This document shows positions 48,594-57,110 of a DNA stretch of 64,000 nucleotides, one piece after another. A program made the position numbers and the translations under genes. Numbering within the stretch: the first letter of the stretch is position 1; each line of letters begins with the position of its first letter. The notes below the pieces were generated by a model. The model was not told where the DNA came from and ran no database searches. It was given only the letters and a program-made list of their open reading frames with translations. The stretch comes from Eubacteriales bacterium. Lineage in GTDB: Bacteria; Bacillota_A; Clostridia; Lachnospirales; Lachnospiraceae. The stretch covers positions 1-64,000 of the forward strand of contig JAUNJL010000006.1 in assembly GCA_030533315.1 (NCBI GenBank), given 5' to 3'.

Positions 48594-49649
48594 ATGCGAT
48601 TCATTCATCTTGCAGACGTGCATCTTGGAGCGGCCCCGGACAGGGGCTGCCCCTGGAGCAGTAAGCGGGAGGAAGAGATCTGGGAAACATTCCGCCGGGT
48701 TATTGCGGGCATCCGTGAAGATCCGGTGGATTTGTTGTTTATAGCGGGGGATCTCTTTCACCGACAGCCCCTTTTGCGGGAGCTGAAGGAGGTAAACTAT
48801 CTTTTTTCCACCATACCGGATACCCGCGTCTATCTGATGGCGGGGAATCATGACTATCTGAAAAAGGACTCCTTTTACCGGGGCTTTCCCTGGTCTCAAA
48901 ACGTGATCTTTTTTGATTCGGAAAGGCTGACCTGCGTGAAGGATCCCCTGCTGGAGGTGTATGTTTATGGCCTGAGCTACGAGCACCGGGAGATCCTGAC
49001 GCCGCTTTATGAGGGGCTGCGCCCGGAGGAGGGGGAGGGGCTTCATATCCTCCTGGCCCACGGGGGAGATGACCGTCACATTCCGGTCAATGTCCAGGGG
49101 CTGGCGGCAGCAGGGTTTGATTATATCGCCTTGGGGCATATCCACAAGCCTCAGATCCTCCTGCGGGATGCGGCGGCCTACGCCGGTGCTCTGGAGCCCA
49201 TCGACCGGGGAGATCTGGGCCCCCACGGGTATGTGGAGGGAAGGCTGGAAAGTGGCCGTCTCAGGATCTCCTTCGTTCCCTTTGCCTGTCGCTCCTACAG
49301 ACAGATCCTCCTTCATGTGGACGAGGACAGCACCCAGCTTTCTCTGGAGGCGGCTCTGAAGGAGGAGCTTTACGAAAAGGGAGGTCTGGACATGTACCGG
49401 GTCATCCTTCAGGGGATCCGGTCTCCTGAGCTGCTTTTGATCCCGGAGAGGATGAAGGCCTTTGGGAATATCACGGAGGTACAGGACGAATCCATACCGG
49501 CCTACGACCTGTACGCCTTGAAAAAGACCTACGCAGGAACCCTTATCGGGGATTATATCGACTGTTTCCTGGAAAAGGACAGGACCATCACGGAGGACAA
49601 GGCCTTGTATTATGGCCTCCAGGCCCTGCTTTTGACCAGCAGAACGTAA
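48594..49649 (+). CDS. SbcD/Mre11-like metallophosphoesterase
   Basis: 351 aa. Calcineurin-like phosphoesterase motifs: FIHLADVHLGA, FIAGDLFHR, MAGNHDYL, ILLAHGG and ALGHIHKP. It matches the nuclease half of SbcCD-type DNA repair complexes (YhaO-like). The partner is probably the next gene, an SMC-like ATPase. It would act on DNA ends or hairpins. AAGGAGAGG lies before the ATG. Confidence 0.9.
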   Translation: MRFIHLADVHLGAAPDRGCPWSSKREEEIWETFRRVIAGIREDPVDLLFIAGDLFHRQPLLRELKEVNYLFSTIPDTRVYLMAGNHDYLKKDSFYRGFPWSQNVIFFDSERLTCVKDPLLEVYVYGLSYEHREILTPLYEGLRPEEGEGLHILLAHGGDDRHIPVNVQGLAAAGFDYIALGHIHKPQILLRDAAAYAGALEPIDRGDLGPHGYVEGRLESGRLRISFVPFACRSYRQILLHVDEDSTQLSLEAALKEELYEKGGLDMYRVILQGIRSPELLLIPERMKAFGNITEVQDESIPAYDLYALKKTYAGTLIGDYIDCFLEKDRTITEDKALYYGLQALLLTSRT

Positions 49650-49660
49650 GGAGTCCGGGA

Positions 49661-51211
49661 ATGATCTTAAAACGACTGACCATTAAACGATTCGGCAAGA
49701 TCTGCCACAAGACCCTGGAGCTTTCTCCCGGGATCAACGTGCTTTATGGGGAAAACGAGAGCGGAAAGACCACCCTCCACACCTTTATCCACAGTATGCT
49801 GTTCGGGATAACCAGGCAGAGGGGCAGGGGGGCGAAAAACGACATCTATGCCAGATATGAGCCCTGGGAAAGCCCGGCAGATTACGGGGGAAGCCTTTGG
49901 TTTGAATGCCAGGGGAAGGAGTACCGTCTCACCCGCACCTTTTACAAGGAAAACCAGAGCGCCCAGCTTTTTTGCCAGGAGGAGGGGCGCCTTTTGGAGA
50001 TGGATGAGGACCTGGAGAGGCTTCTGGGAAAGGTGAGCCAGGCGGTTTATGATAATACCGTGTCCGTGGGGCAGCTGAAAAGCGTGGCCGGCCCGGAGCT
50101 GGCAAGGGAGCTGCAGAATTACATGGCCAGCTACCAGGGGACGGGGGACTGCTCCGTGGATCTGGGCCGGGCCATGCAGATGCTGAAAATGACCAGGAAG
50201 GGATATCGGGATCAGAAGGAAAAGGGGAAGAGGGAGAGAGAGAAGGAGCAGGAGAAGCTGCAGGCAAAAATGGAATACCTGAAGGGGGAGATGGAGGAGC
50301 TGACGAAAAAGCAGAGCGCCCTTTCCCAGAAGGAAGCGGGGCTGCGGGGAAAGCCGGGACAGGAGACGGGGGAGAGCCTGATGGAGGATACCCTGGACAG
50401 GCTGAGAGCCAAAAAGGCCGGGCTTTTGGCGGCGTCCCTGCTTGGTGTGCTCCTTGGCATTGCCGGACTGGTCTTCCGCCCAGGAGCCGCAGATCAGCTT
50501 TCCAGGCTGGGCTGGGATTTCTGCATGGTCCTTTCCGTGGGGGCGGTCTGCTTTTTTTTGTCGGCGCTCCGAAGGGTGCAGAGAGACTTGGGTCGCCAGA
50601 GGAAGCTGATGATCCGGTGGAACGCCCAGCAGGAAAAGCTGAGATGGAACCGGGACGCCATAGAGGAGACCTGCCAGGAGAAAAGGATGGATTTTTCCAA
50701 TCTGATGGAGGAGTACCAGGATTATGAAAACGAATCCCTCCTTCCCTCGGGAGAGGACAGGGAGATCCAGGCCATTGAGCTGGCCATGGCCACCATCGAG
50801 GATATTTCTGGCAATATGCAGCGCCGGGCGGGACGCCGCCTGAGAAGCCGCACCTCCCGCATTCTGAAGGAGATCACGGGGGGAAGGTATCAGGATGTGG
50901 TGATGGATGAGGAGCTTCATATGACGGTAAATACCCAGGAGAGAACCATCCCCGTGGAACGCCTCAGCAGAGGAACCTTGGAACAGGTTTACTTTGCCCT
51001 TCGCATGGCTGCCGCAGATCTCTTTTGCGGCGGGGAGGCCTTTCCGGTGATCCTGGACGACGTGTTCGGCATGTACGACGAGGAAAGGCTGGCCTCGGTT
51101 CTTCATTGGCTGGAAAAGGAGGAGAAGCAGGTGATCATCAGCACCTGCAGCAAAAGAGAGCTGGAGCTTCTGGACAGGGAGGGAATCCCCTACCGGAGGC
51201 TGGAGCTTTAG
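49661..51211 (+). CDS. SMC/Rad50-like AAA ATPase (YhaN-like) with membrane helices
   Basis: 516 aa. The P-loop GENESGKTT is at residues 30-38 and the C-terminal ABC signature and Walker B are RLSRGTLEQVYFALRMA and VILDDVFGMYDEERL. Between them is a coiled coil (about 180-255), then a hydrophobic pair around 265-305 (KAGLLAASLLGVLLGIAGLVF and FCMVLSVGAVCFFLSAL) as in YhaN proteins, so the protein is probably membrane-bound. It is only half the length of SbcC. It pairs with the phosphoesterase 11 nt upstream to form an SbcCD-like unit. Confidence 0.88.
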   Translation: MILKRLTIKRFGKICHKTLELSPGINVLYGENESGKTTLHTFIHSMLFGITRQRGRGAKNDIYARYEPWESPADYGGSLWFECQGKEYRLTRTFYKENQSAQLFCQEEGRLLEMDEDLERLLGKVSQAVYDNTVSVGQLKSVAGPELARELQNYMASYQGTGDCSVDLGRAMQMLKMTRKGYRDQKEKGKREREKEQEKLQAKMEYLKGEMEELTKKQSALSQKEAGLRGKPGQETGESLMEDTLDRLRAKKAGLLAASLLGVLLGIAGLVFRPGAADQLSRLGWDFCMVLSVGAVCFFLSALRRVQRDLGRQRKLMIRWNAQQEKLRWNRDAIEETCQEKRMDFSNLMEEYQDYENESLLPSGEDREIQAIELAMATIEDISGNMQRRAGRRLRSRTSRILKEITGGRYQDVVMDEELHMTVNTQERTIPVERLSRGTLEQVYFALRMAAADLFCGGEAFPVILDDVFGMYDEERLASVLHWLEKEEKQVIISTCSKRELELLDREGIPYRRLEL

Positions 51212-51331
51212 AGGCGGACCGCCGTTCCCTTCGTCGTTTCATCGGCGGAAAGGGGAGGGGACGAGGGAACGCCGCAGGGATCTGTGAGAGATTTGTCCCT
51301 ATTAAAACCATTAAAATAAGTGACACCTGCA

Positions 51332-51399
51332 AAAAGGAGACTCTTCTGCGAAGCTCCGGGCTTTAAATGCCTGAAGCTCTGGCAGAAGGGTCTCCTTTT
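51332..51399. terminator. Bidirectional terminator between the AAA gene and prs
   Basis: An 18-bp stem (51332-51349/51382-51399) with one G-U pair, arms AAAAGGAGACTCTTCTGC and GCAGAAGGGTCTCCTTTT, and a loop of 32 nt that can fold further. T-runs on both ends suit both convergent genes. Confidence 0.85.
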
Positions 51400-51485
51400 A
51401 AGCTGTGGGAGGCTGACCATAGAAGGGATCCGACGCCTCCTTTGACAGCGGGATGGATCCACCTGGCTGCCCCTGCTCTTTTTCT

Positions 51486-52685
51486 TTACAGGGAGGGCTC
51501 TGGATCCTGGTATTGGGCCATGTAACGCTCCACGCAGCGCTTGATCCTGTCCACGGGATCCAGAAGGTGGCTGACGGAAAGGTCATGGTTCAGGGTGTCG
51601 ATGATCAGGGCGATGTACTTGCTCATGTCGCAGCTGATATAATAGGGCTTCTCCAGAAGCTCCGGCGTCTGGTAGACCAGATTGGTGGTGAGCAGCTTGT
51701 CAAAGGCTCCCGCCTCATGGGCCTGGTCAAATTTTTTCAGGCCGTTGGTAAAGAGGCCGAAGGTGGAGCAGATGTAGATACGCCCGGCCCCTCTTTCCTT
51801 CAGAAGAGCTGCAATCTGGATCACGGTGTCGCCGGAGGAGATCATGTCGTCCACAAGGACAATGTCCTTTCCCTCCAGCCTGGGACCCAAAAACTCGTAG
51901 GCGGCGATGGGATGGCGGCCGTTGATGGTCTTTGAGTAATCCAGGCGCTTATAATACATGCCCATGTCCACGCCCAGGATGTTGGCCAGGTAAATGGCCC
52001 GGTTCATGCTTCCCTCGTCGGGGCTGATGACCATGAAATGCTCGTTGTCAATGTGAAGGCCGTCCTCGTGGTTGAGAAGGGCCTTTACGAACTGGTAGGC
52101 GGGCTGCACGGTCTCAAAGCCATGAAGGGGGGTGGCGTTTTGGATCTGGGGATCGTGGGCGTCGAAGGTGATGATGTTTTCCACGCCCATGCTGATCAGC
52201 TCATGGAGGGAGCTGGCGCAGTCCAGGGACTCCCTTCCCACCCGCTTGCTCTGACGGCCCTCATACAGGTAGGGCATGATCACGTTGATCCTGCGGGCCT
52301 TTCCGCCGATGGCGCCGATGATACGCTTCAGGTCCTGAAAATGATCGTCGGGGGACATCAGGTTCACGTATTTTCCAATGTGGTAGGTGAGGCTGTAGTT
52401 GCACACGTCCAGCAGGATGTAGACATCGTCTCCCCGGACGGACGAGGTGATCACGGACTTCCCTTCCCCGGAGCCAAAACGGGGGGTCAGGGCGCTTACG
52501 GTGTAGGAATCTCTTCGATAGCCCTCAAAAGCGAAGGAATCCATCTCCGGATGCTGGCGCTCCCTGCGCCATTGAACCAGCCAGTCGTTTACCTTTTGTC
52601 CCAGCTCCTTGCAGCTGTCCATAGGGATCAGCCCCAGCCTTCCAACCGGAACCGTGGACAGATCTTTCGTATTACCCAGTGCCAT
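51486..52685 (-). CDS. prs: Ribose-phosphate pyrophosphokinase
   Basis: 399 aa, longer than the classic 310-320 aa enzyme but in line with the extended clostridial type. It makes PRPP from ribose-5-phosphate and ATP for purine, pyrimidine, His and Trp synthesis. Motifs: the PRPP-binding DIVLVDDMISSGDTVIQIA, the ATP/catalytic stretches FDAHDPQIQNAT and VISPDEGSMNRA. The start at 52685 is 6 nt after AAGGAGG (52692-52698). The leader of this gene contains two tandem copies of a 44-nt unit. Confidence 0.9.
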   Translation of the reverse strand: MALGNTKDLSTVPVGRLGLIPMDSCKELGQKVNDWLVQWRRERQHPEMDSFAFEGYRRDSYTVSALTPRFGSGEGKSVITSSVRGDDVYILLDVCNYSLTYHIGKYVNLMSPDDHFQDLKRIIGAIGGKARRINVIMPYLYEGRQSKRVGRESLDCASSLHELISMGVENIITFDAHDPQIQNATPLHGFETVQPAYQFVKALLNHEDGLHIDNEHFMVISPDEGSMNRAIYLANILGVDMGMYYKRLDYSKTINGRHPIAAYEFLGPRLEGKDIVLVDDMISSGDTVIQIAALLKERGAGRIYICSTFGLFTNGLKKFDQAHEAGAFDKLLTTNLVYQTPELLEKPYYISCDMSKYIALIIDTLNHDLSVSHLLDPVDRIKRCVERYMAQYQDPEPSL

Positions 52686-52690
52686 TCCTT

Positions 52691-52784
52691 TCCTCCTTAC
52701 CGCCCGACCCGGTCGGGCATTGTGGTACACCTTTGGTGTTTCCTCCTTACCGCCCGACTCGGTCGGGCATTGTGGTACACCTTT
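52691..52784 (-). repeat. Tandem repeat in the prs leader with two 7-codon ORFs
   Basis: Two 44-nt units (52691-52734 and 52741-52784, period 50) differ at one position. Each holds the 7-bp hairpin GCCCGAC/GTCGGGC and, on the minus strand, ATG CCC GAC CG(G/A) GTC GGG CGG TAA. This encodes MPDRVGR in both (52697-52720 and 52747-52770); the only difference is a silent Arg codon change. The stop TAA is part of TAAGGAGG, the Shine-Dalgarno sequence, and AAAGGTG sits before each ATG. Confidence 0.75.
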
Positions 52785-53775
52785 AGATGTTTCCGTTTGA
52801 AAAAATCTTTTGTATGCGAATGTCTTTTCCCACCAGCTTGATCATTTTGTAGCTGCTGGCGATCCGGGAAAAGGTCCTTTCGGAGTACAGCTCCGAAAGC
52901 TTATCCAGGGTCAGGTTCGTGGAGATGATGGTGGACTTCCCGGCCATGATCCGCTCATTGATGCACAAAAACAGCTGGGAGGACACAAAGCTGTTTGTCA
53001 GCTCCGTTCCCAGGTCGTCAATGATCAGCAGGTCACAGTCGTAAACCGGATCCTCATCTCTCACGGAAGCCTTCCTTTGGGAAAAGGCGTTCCCCGCAAG
53101 CAGATCGAAAAGCTCAAAGGCAGAAAAATACAGCACAAAGTGTGCGGATCTTAAAAGCTCACAGGCGATGCAGTGGGAGAGGAAGGTTTTTCCCACGCCC
53201 GTATCTCCGTAAAGGAGGAGATTGTCGGAGGAGGTATCAAAATCCCGGACAAAGGCCCAGGCTGTGTCATAGGCCCGGCGGGCGGTCTCCCTGGCAGTGA
53301 GGCCGGTGGCTTCATTGGTTATTGTATCAGAATAGCAGTCAAAAGAAAAGTGGTCAAAATTCTCTTTTTTCAAAATCTCCTGGAGATTGGACTGGGAGTA
53401 CAAAAGCTCCACCTCGGCTCTCTTAAAGCAGACACATTTTCGGCTGTCCACGTAGCCGGTATCCTGACAGATGGGGCAGGAATAAGCCATCTCCAGATAA
53501 TCCCTTGGGTAGCCGTTGGACAGGAGAAGGGCGGTCCTCTCCTGGGACAAAAGGGAGATGGAGGCCTTCAGATCCTCCAGCCCCGATTCCCCGCCTCCCA
53601 TCAGCGCCCGCACCTTGGCCGCACTTAAGGAGGCCACCTCCTGGTCGATCTCCTGAAGACGGGGGATGCGCAGGAAGGCCTCCCGGCGGCGCTCCTCTAA
53701 GGCCCGGCGGGCAGCGGACTGCCTCCGGCTGTACTCCCTCATGATGGTGTCGTATTGATGATTCTGCAAAGGCAT
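52783..53775 (-). CDS. DnaC/DnaI-type helicase loader ATPase
   Basis: 330 aa. A zinc-binding N-terminal part CPICQDTGYVDSRKCVCF (about 105-122) is followed by an AAA+ domain: P-loop LLYGDTGVGKTF, Walker B LLIIDDLGTE, and sensor residues. It loads the replicative helicase during initiation. Its product is needed with DnaD, the gene just upstream (49 nt). The TAA stop is next to the repeat that leads into prs. GGAGGATTC precedes the ATG. Confidence 0.9.
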   Translation of the reverse strand: MPLQNHQYDTIMREYSRRQSAARRALEERRREAFLRIPRLQEIDQEVASLSAAKVRALMGGGESGLEDLKASISLLSQERTALLLSNGYPRDYLEMAYSCPICQDTGYVDSRKCVCFKRAEVELLYSQSNLQEILKKENFDHFSFDCYSDTITNEATGLTARETARRAYDTAWAFVRDFDTSSDNLLLYGDTGVGKTFLSHCIACELLRSAHFVLYFSAFELFDLLAGNAFSQRKASVRDEDPVYDCDLLIIDDLGTELTNSFVSSQLFLCINERIMAGKSTIISTNLTLDKLSELYSERTFSRIASSYKMIKLVGKDIRIQKIFSNGNI

Positions 53776-53824
53776 GGAAGAATCCTCCTTTTAGGGTGTG
53801 GGACAGGGGAAGGCCCTGCGCCGG

Positions 53825-54901
53825 TCAGCGGTTCAGAAGAAGCTTCTCGTATTCGGCAAAGTCGTATTCCCGCTGTGGAAAATTGTTGAAACGGTTTTGG
53901 GCCTGGCTTTTGGGCGCCGCTCCCCGTCCCTGACTTTTTTGCAGCCTGCGCTTTTGGTGCTGCTGGTCCAGGGGCTGGATATCCGCCAGGGTCCGAACTC
54001 CCTTTTTGTGCCAGTCTGAAAGGATCCCATCCACGTAGGGGAAGCTGGGCTGCCCCGTCTGGAGGACGGTTCTGGTACAGGCCTCCAGAATAATGTCCAT
54101 GGAAAAGCCGTAATCCTTCATCCAGGTGTCCATGAATGCCACCTCGGTGCTGATGGGATTGCGGCCGGTGATCCCCATGGCCTTCAGGATGGTAAAATAA
54201 TCCTTTCCGTAGCGGGAGGAGGAAGCCTTGGCCATCTCCACGGTGGTGATTCCCTCGTCGGCCCACGCAAGGGCCACGGTTTCAATGTAGCGGATGCTCT
54301 TGTGCCCCCTTCCCACGCAGTATTGGATCAGGAAGTCGATGAGATCCACGGACATGTGAAGGCCGTCATAAAAGAAAAGGAGCTTTTGGACCTCCGTGGG
54401 GGACAAGGTTTTTCCAAGGTACTGCTCGCAGATATACAGAAGCTGCACCACCTCCTCTTCCTCCTTGAGGGCGCTCACTCTGTCGGCGGTCAAGGTCTTT
54501 GGCGGCTGGGAAGGGGCGGCGGCTTTTTGGGCCTCGCTTAAGGACAGGGCCTTGGGAGAGGCCTTCGGCTCCTCCTGGGGGGAGGGAGCTGGGGCCGCAG
54601 GGGCCGAGGGATCCTCCAATATGATCTGGGAAAGAACCTGCTCCTCGTCAAAACGGAGGGTGAGGAGTCCCTCGGCGCTCCAATATTTAAACGCCCGCAG
54701 CAGGTCTCCCTCGGTGCAGTGGAGACAGTCCGCCATCTGGTCCAGTCCCAGACTGCGGGAAGGATCTCCAAGGAGGCGAAGGAGGTAGATATAGACCTTC
54801 ACGAACTCTCCTCCCGCCTCCGGCAGAAAGCTATCAATAAAAATATTGGATAACAGGGTGACCTCCCCCTGGGAGGCCGTGGTCAGGCGTATGCTGCTCA
54901 T
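53825..54901 (-). CDS. DnaD-domain replication protein
   Basis: 358 aa. The N-terminal domain (about 1-110) and a C-terminal DnaB_2-like helical domain (about 160-250, YCVGRGHKSIRYIETVALAWADEGI) match DnaD-type initiation proteins. The Pro/Ala-rich linker (about 115-145) separates them. It helps the DnaC/DnaI loader bring helicase to the origin. GAGGTGAG lies 7 nt before the ATG at 54901; an upstream ATG at 54955 has none. First gene of the dnaD-dnaC operon behind the DnaA-box cluster. Confidence 0.9.
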   Translation of the reverse strand: MSSIRLTTASQGEVTLLSNIFIDSFLPEAGGEFVKVYIYLLRLLGDPSRSLGLDQMADCLHCTEGDLLRAFKYWSAEGLLTLRFDEEQVLSQIILEDPSAPAAPAPSPQEEPKASPKALSLSEAQKAAAPSQPPKTLTADRVSALKEEEEVVQLLYICEQYLGKTLSPTEVQKLLFFYDGLHMSVDLIDFLIQYCVGRGHKSIRYIETVALAWADEGITTVEMAKASSSRYGKDYFTILKAMGITGRNPISTEVAFMDTWMKDYGFSMDIILEACTRTVLQTGQPSFPYVDGILSDWHKKGVRTLADIQPLDQQHQKRRLQKSQGRGAAPKSQAQNRFNNFPQREYDFAEYEKLLLNR

Positions 54902-55077
54902 CTTTTCTCTCACCTCGAAACAAGACGCAAAATGGATCATTTGGTCGGTAATCATGATATTTTGGGGCGGCCCGGAGGCGGCCCGTCTAAAACAGTAAAG
55001 CCATTATAGCATAGAGAAAAGAAAAAGAGAATAGAGGATTTGCCCTGAGAGGGGAAGGGGATTCTTCCACAATATTT

Positions 55078-55272
55078 TGTGGATAATGTGGATAATGTGG
55101 AAAGAAAAGGGGAAAGAGAGGTTATGGGAAACTGAGAAACCTGCGGAACCGTGGAGAAAAGTAGTTTTTTGTCGAAAAAGAACGAGGAATTATGTAAAGT
55201 GGGTTATGCACAAAAAAATCCACATGCTTCCCACCGTAAAAATGTGTATAAGCATGTGGATAGTGTGGATAA
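55078..55272. promoter_or_regulatory. DnaA-box cluster between murC and dnaD
   Basis: Consensus DnaA boxes (TTATNCACA or complement TGTGGATAA) at 55078-55086, 55087-55095, 55204-55212 (TTATGCACA), 55243-55251 (TGTGTATAA) and 55264-55272. Near-consensus sites are at 55096-55104 (TGTGGAAAG) and 55255-55263 (TGTGGATAG). The first two and the third are packed in 9-nt steps; the last two also. A 10-nt inverted repeat CCACATGCTT/AAGCATGTGG (55220-55259) surrounds part of the cluster. An AT-rich block AATTTTTTAATAAAAAATT follows at 55350, inside murC. Confidence 0.75.
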
Positions 55273-56652
55273 CTATTTGCCCAGAAGGTGTTCTCCAATG
55301 TTTACAACGTCTCCGGCCCCCATAGTTATCAACAGGTCACCCTGTGTACAATTTTTTAATAAAAAATTTTCGATCTCATCGAAGGTGGGAAAATAGTCGC
55401 AGGGTGTCCCATTCTTGCGGATCTCCTCCTGAAGGTCCTCAGAGGAGATCCCAAGGGTATCCTTTTCCCTGGCGGCGTAGATGTCCGCCAAAACAACGTG
55501 ATCCGCCAGGGTCAGTGCCCTTGCAAATTCCGGGAGGAGGGCCTTCGTCCTGGTATATGTATGGGGCTGGAACACACACCAGATCTTTTGGTGGGGATAA
55601 TTGGCCGCCGCCTGCAAGGTGGCCTGGATCTCCGTGGGATGGTGGGCGTAGTCGTCGATGACGGTCACGCCGGCCACCTCCCCCTTGTACTGGAAACGGC
55701 GGTCCGTGCCGGTGAAGCTGCCCAGGCCCTTCACGATGGACGGAGAAGGGATCTCCAGAAGCTGGGCCAGGGCAATGGCGGAAAGGGCGTTGGAAACGTT
55801 GTGGAGCCCCGGCACCTTCAGGTAAAAGCTGCCGGATTTTTTGCCGTCCTTCAAAACCGTGAAGGAGGCATGGCCGTATTTGTCGTAGGTGATATGGCTG
55901 GCCTGGTACATGGCTTCCTTTTCCAGGCCGTAGGTGATCACCTGGCAGGGAAGATCCCGGATGATGTCCTCATAGTGGGGGGTGTCGGCGTTGATGATCA
56001 GGGTGCCGTCCTCGGGCAGGCGAAGGGCAAACTCCCGGAAGGAATGGCGGATGTCCTCCATGTCCTTGAAAAAGTCCAGATGATCCGCATCCATGTTCAG
56101 GATGATGCTGATCTTCGGGAAAAGACTTAAAAAGCTGTTGGTATACTCACAGGCCTCGGTGATGAAGGTCTGGGATTTTCCCACGCGGATGTTCCCGCCG
56201 ATGGAGGGCAGGATGCCTCCCACGCTGATGGTGGGGTCGCAGTCCGCCTCCAAAAGGATCTGAGAGATCATGGAGGTGGTGGTGGTCTTTCCGTGGGTGC
56301 CGGAGACGGCGATGGAGGTGCCATAATTCTGCATGATCTGTCCCAGGAGCTGGGCTCGGGTCAGCATGGGCAGCCCCTTTTTTGCGGCACAGGCGAACTC
56401 CGGATTGTCTGGATGGATGGCGGCGGTGTAGATCACGGCCTCCACGCCGTCGGTGATGTTGGAGGCGCGCTGGCCGTAAAAGACCTGGATCCCTTTTTCT
56501 TCCAGGGATCTGGTGAGGGGGCTTTCCTTGGCGTCGGAGCCGGAGATGGTGAAGCCCTCCCCCAAAAGGATCTCGGCCAGGCCGCTCATGCTGATTCCGC
56601 CGATCCCAATAAAGTGAAGATGCATTGGTTTATGAAAGTCTATCTGATACAT
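55273..56652 (-). CDS. murC: UDP-N-acetylmuramate-L-alanine ligase
   Basis: 459-aa Mur ligase adding L-Ala to UDP-MurNAc. The ATP loop SGTHGKTTTTSM is at about 110-121, and the N-terminal GIGGISMSGLAE and C-terminal DDYAHHPTEIQ blocks are typical. Normal length. A ribosome site AAGGAGAT precedes the ATG. Its TAG stop abuts the last DnaA box, so the 3' end is tightly packed against the cluster. Confidence 0.95.
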   Translation of the reverse strand: MYQIDFHKPMHLHFIGIGGISMSGLAEILLGEGFTISGSDAKESPLTRSLEEKGIQVFYGQRASNITDGVEAVIYTAAIHPDNPEFACAAKKGLPMLTRAQLLGQIMQNYGTSIAVSGTHGKTTTTSMISQILLEADCDPTISVGGILPSIGGNIRVGKSQTFITEACEYTNSFLSLFPKISIILNMDADHLDFFKDMEDIRHSFREFALRLPEDGTLIINADTPHYEDIIRDLPCQVITYGLEKEAMYQASHITYDKYGHASFTVLKDGKKSGSFYLKVPGLHNVSNALSAIALAQLLEIPSPSIVKGLGSFTGTDRRFQYKGEVAGVTVIDDYAHHPTEIQATLQAAANYPHQKIWCVFQPHTYTRTKALLPEFARALTLADHVVLADIYAAREKDTLGISSEDLQEEIRKNGTPCDYFPTFDEIENFLLKNCTQGDLLITMGAGDVVNIGEHLLGK

Positions 56653-56701
56653 AGCGATCTCCTTATCAAAATGGAACTTAGAATGTGTTTTTCACCCGTT
56701 T

Positions 56702-56730
56702 ATTATACCTCCTGCGGGAAAAATTGAAAA
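56702..56730 (-). promoter_or_regulatory. murC promoter
   Basis: On the minus strand TATAAT (56702-56707) has TTTTCA at 17 nt (56725-56730). Start about 40 nt before the murC ATG. Confidence 0.5.
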
Positions 56731-57019
56731 GCTTTTCTTTTGAGGAGCGGCCCTTTTGCCGCAGGGGAGACGCTGGATGGGGGAGGGATCCATGGAGAGG
56801 TTTGGAGGGGAAAAGGAGTCCTGCGGCAGAAACCGGAGGAAAAGAAAAACAAAGGGAAGGCGGGTATCGGTGTGAGAAATATATAAAAATTGGAAGAAAA
56901 ATGGAAAATAATGTAGAAATTGCATAAAAAATAAAAGATTCGGTTTGAAGAGTGGAGAAGAAAAGTATACAAATTTAACAAAAAAAATTAAAAATCAAAG
57001 AAAATAATTATAAAAAATG

Positions 57020-57048
57020 TTTACGAATGAGGAGAAGTATGGTATAAT
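57020..57048 (+). promoter_or_regulatory. glgC promoter
   Basis: TTTACG (57020-57025) and perfect TATAAT (57043-57048), spacer 17 nt, behind an AT-rich block. Start about 56 nt before the ATG. Confidence 0.7.
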
Positions 57049-57110
57049 AAAAAGACCACAGGGAGTCATCCCATTTGGCACTATCATTACATACAACAAG
57101 AGGTGAGCGC

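Larger units (their letters stand above)
56653..57110. other. AT-rich intergenic region between murC and glgC
   Basis: 458 nt. The left part carries the murC promoter on the minus strand. From about 56870 to 57060 it is unusually AT-rich with A- and T-tracts, ending in the glgC promoter. No gene with a ribosome site is visible, although the short open frames are A-rich. It may bind nucleoid proteins or act as an UP element. Confidence 0.55.

Noticed and set aside
55078..55272. Calling the DnaA-box cluster the chromosomal oriC
   Set aside because: Neither dnaA, dnaN nor rpmH is in the window and GC skew cannot be judged from it, so I report only a DnaA-box cluster.
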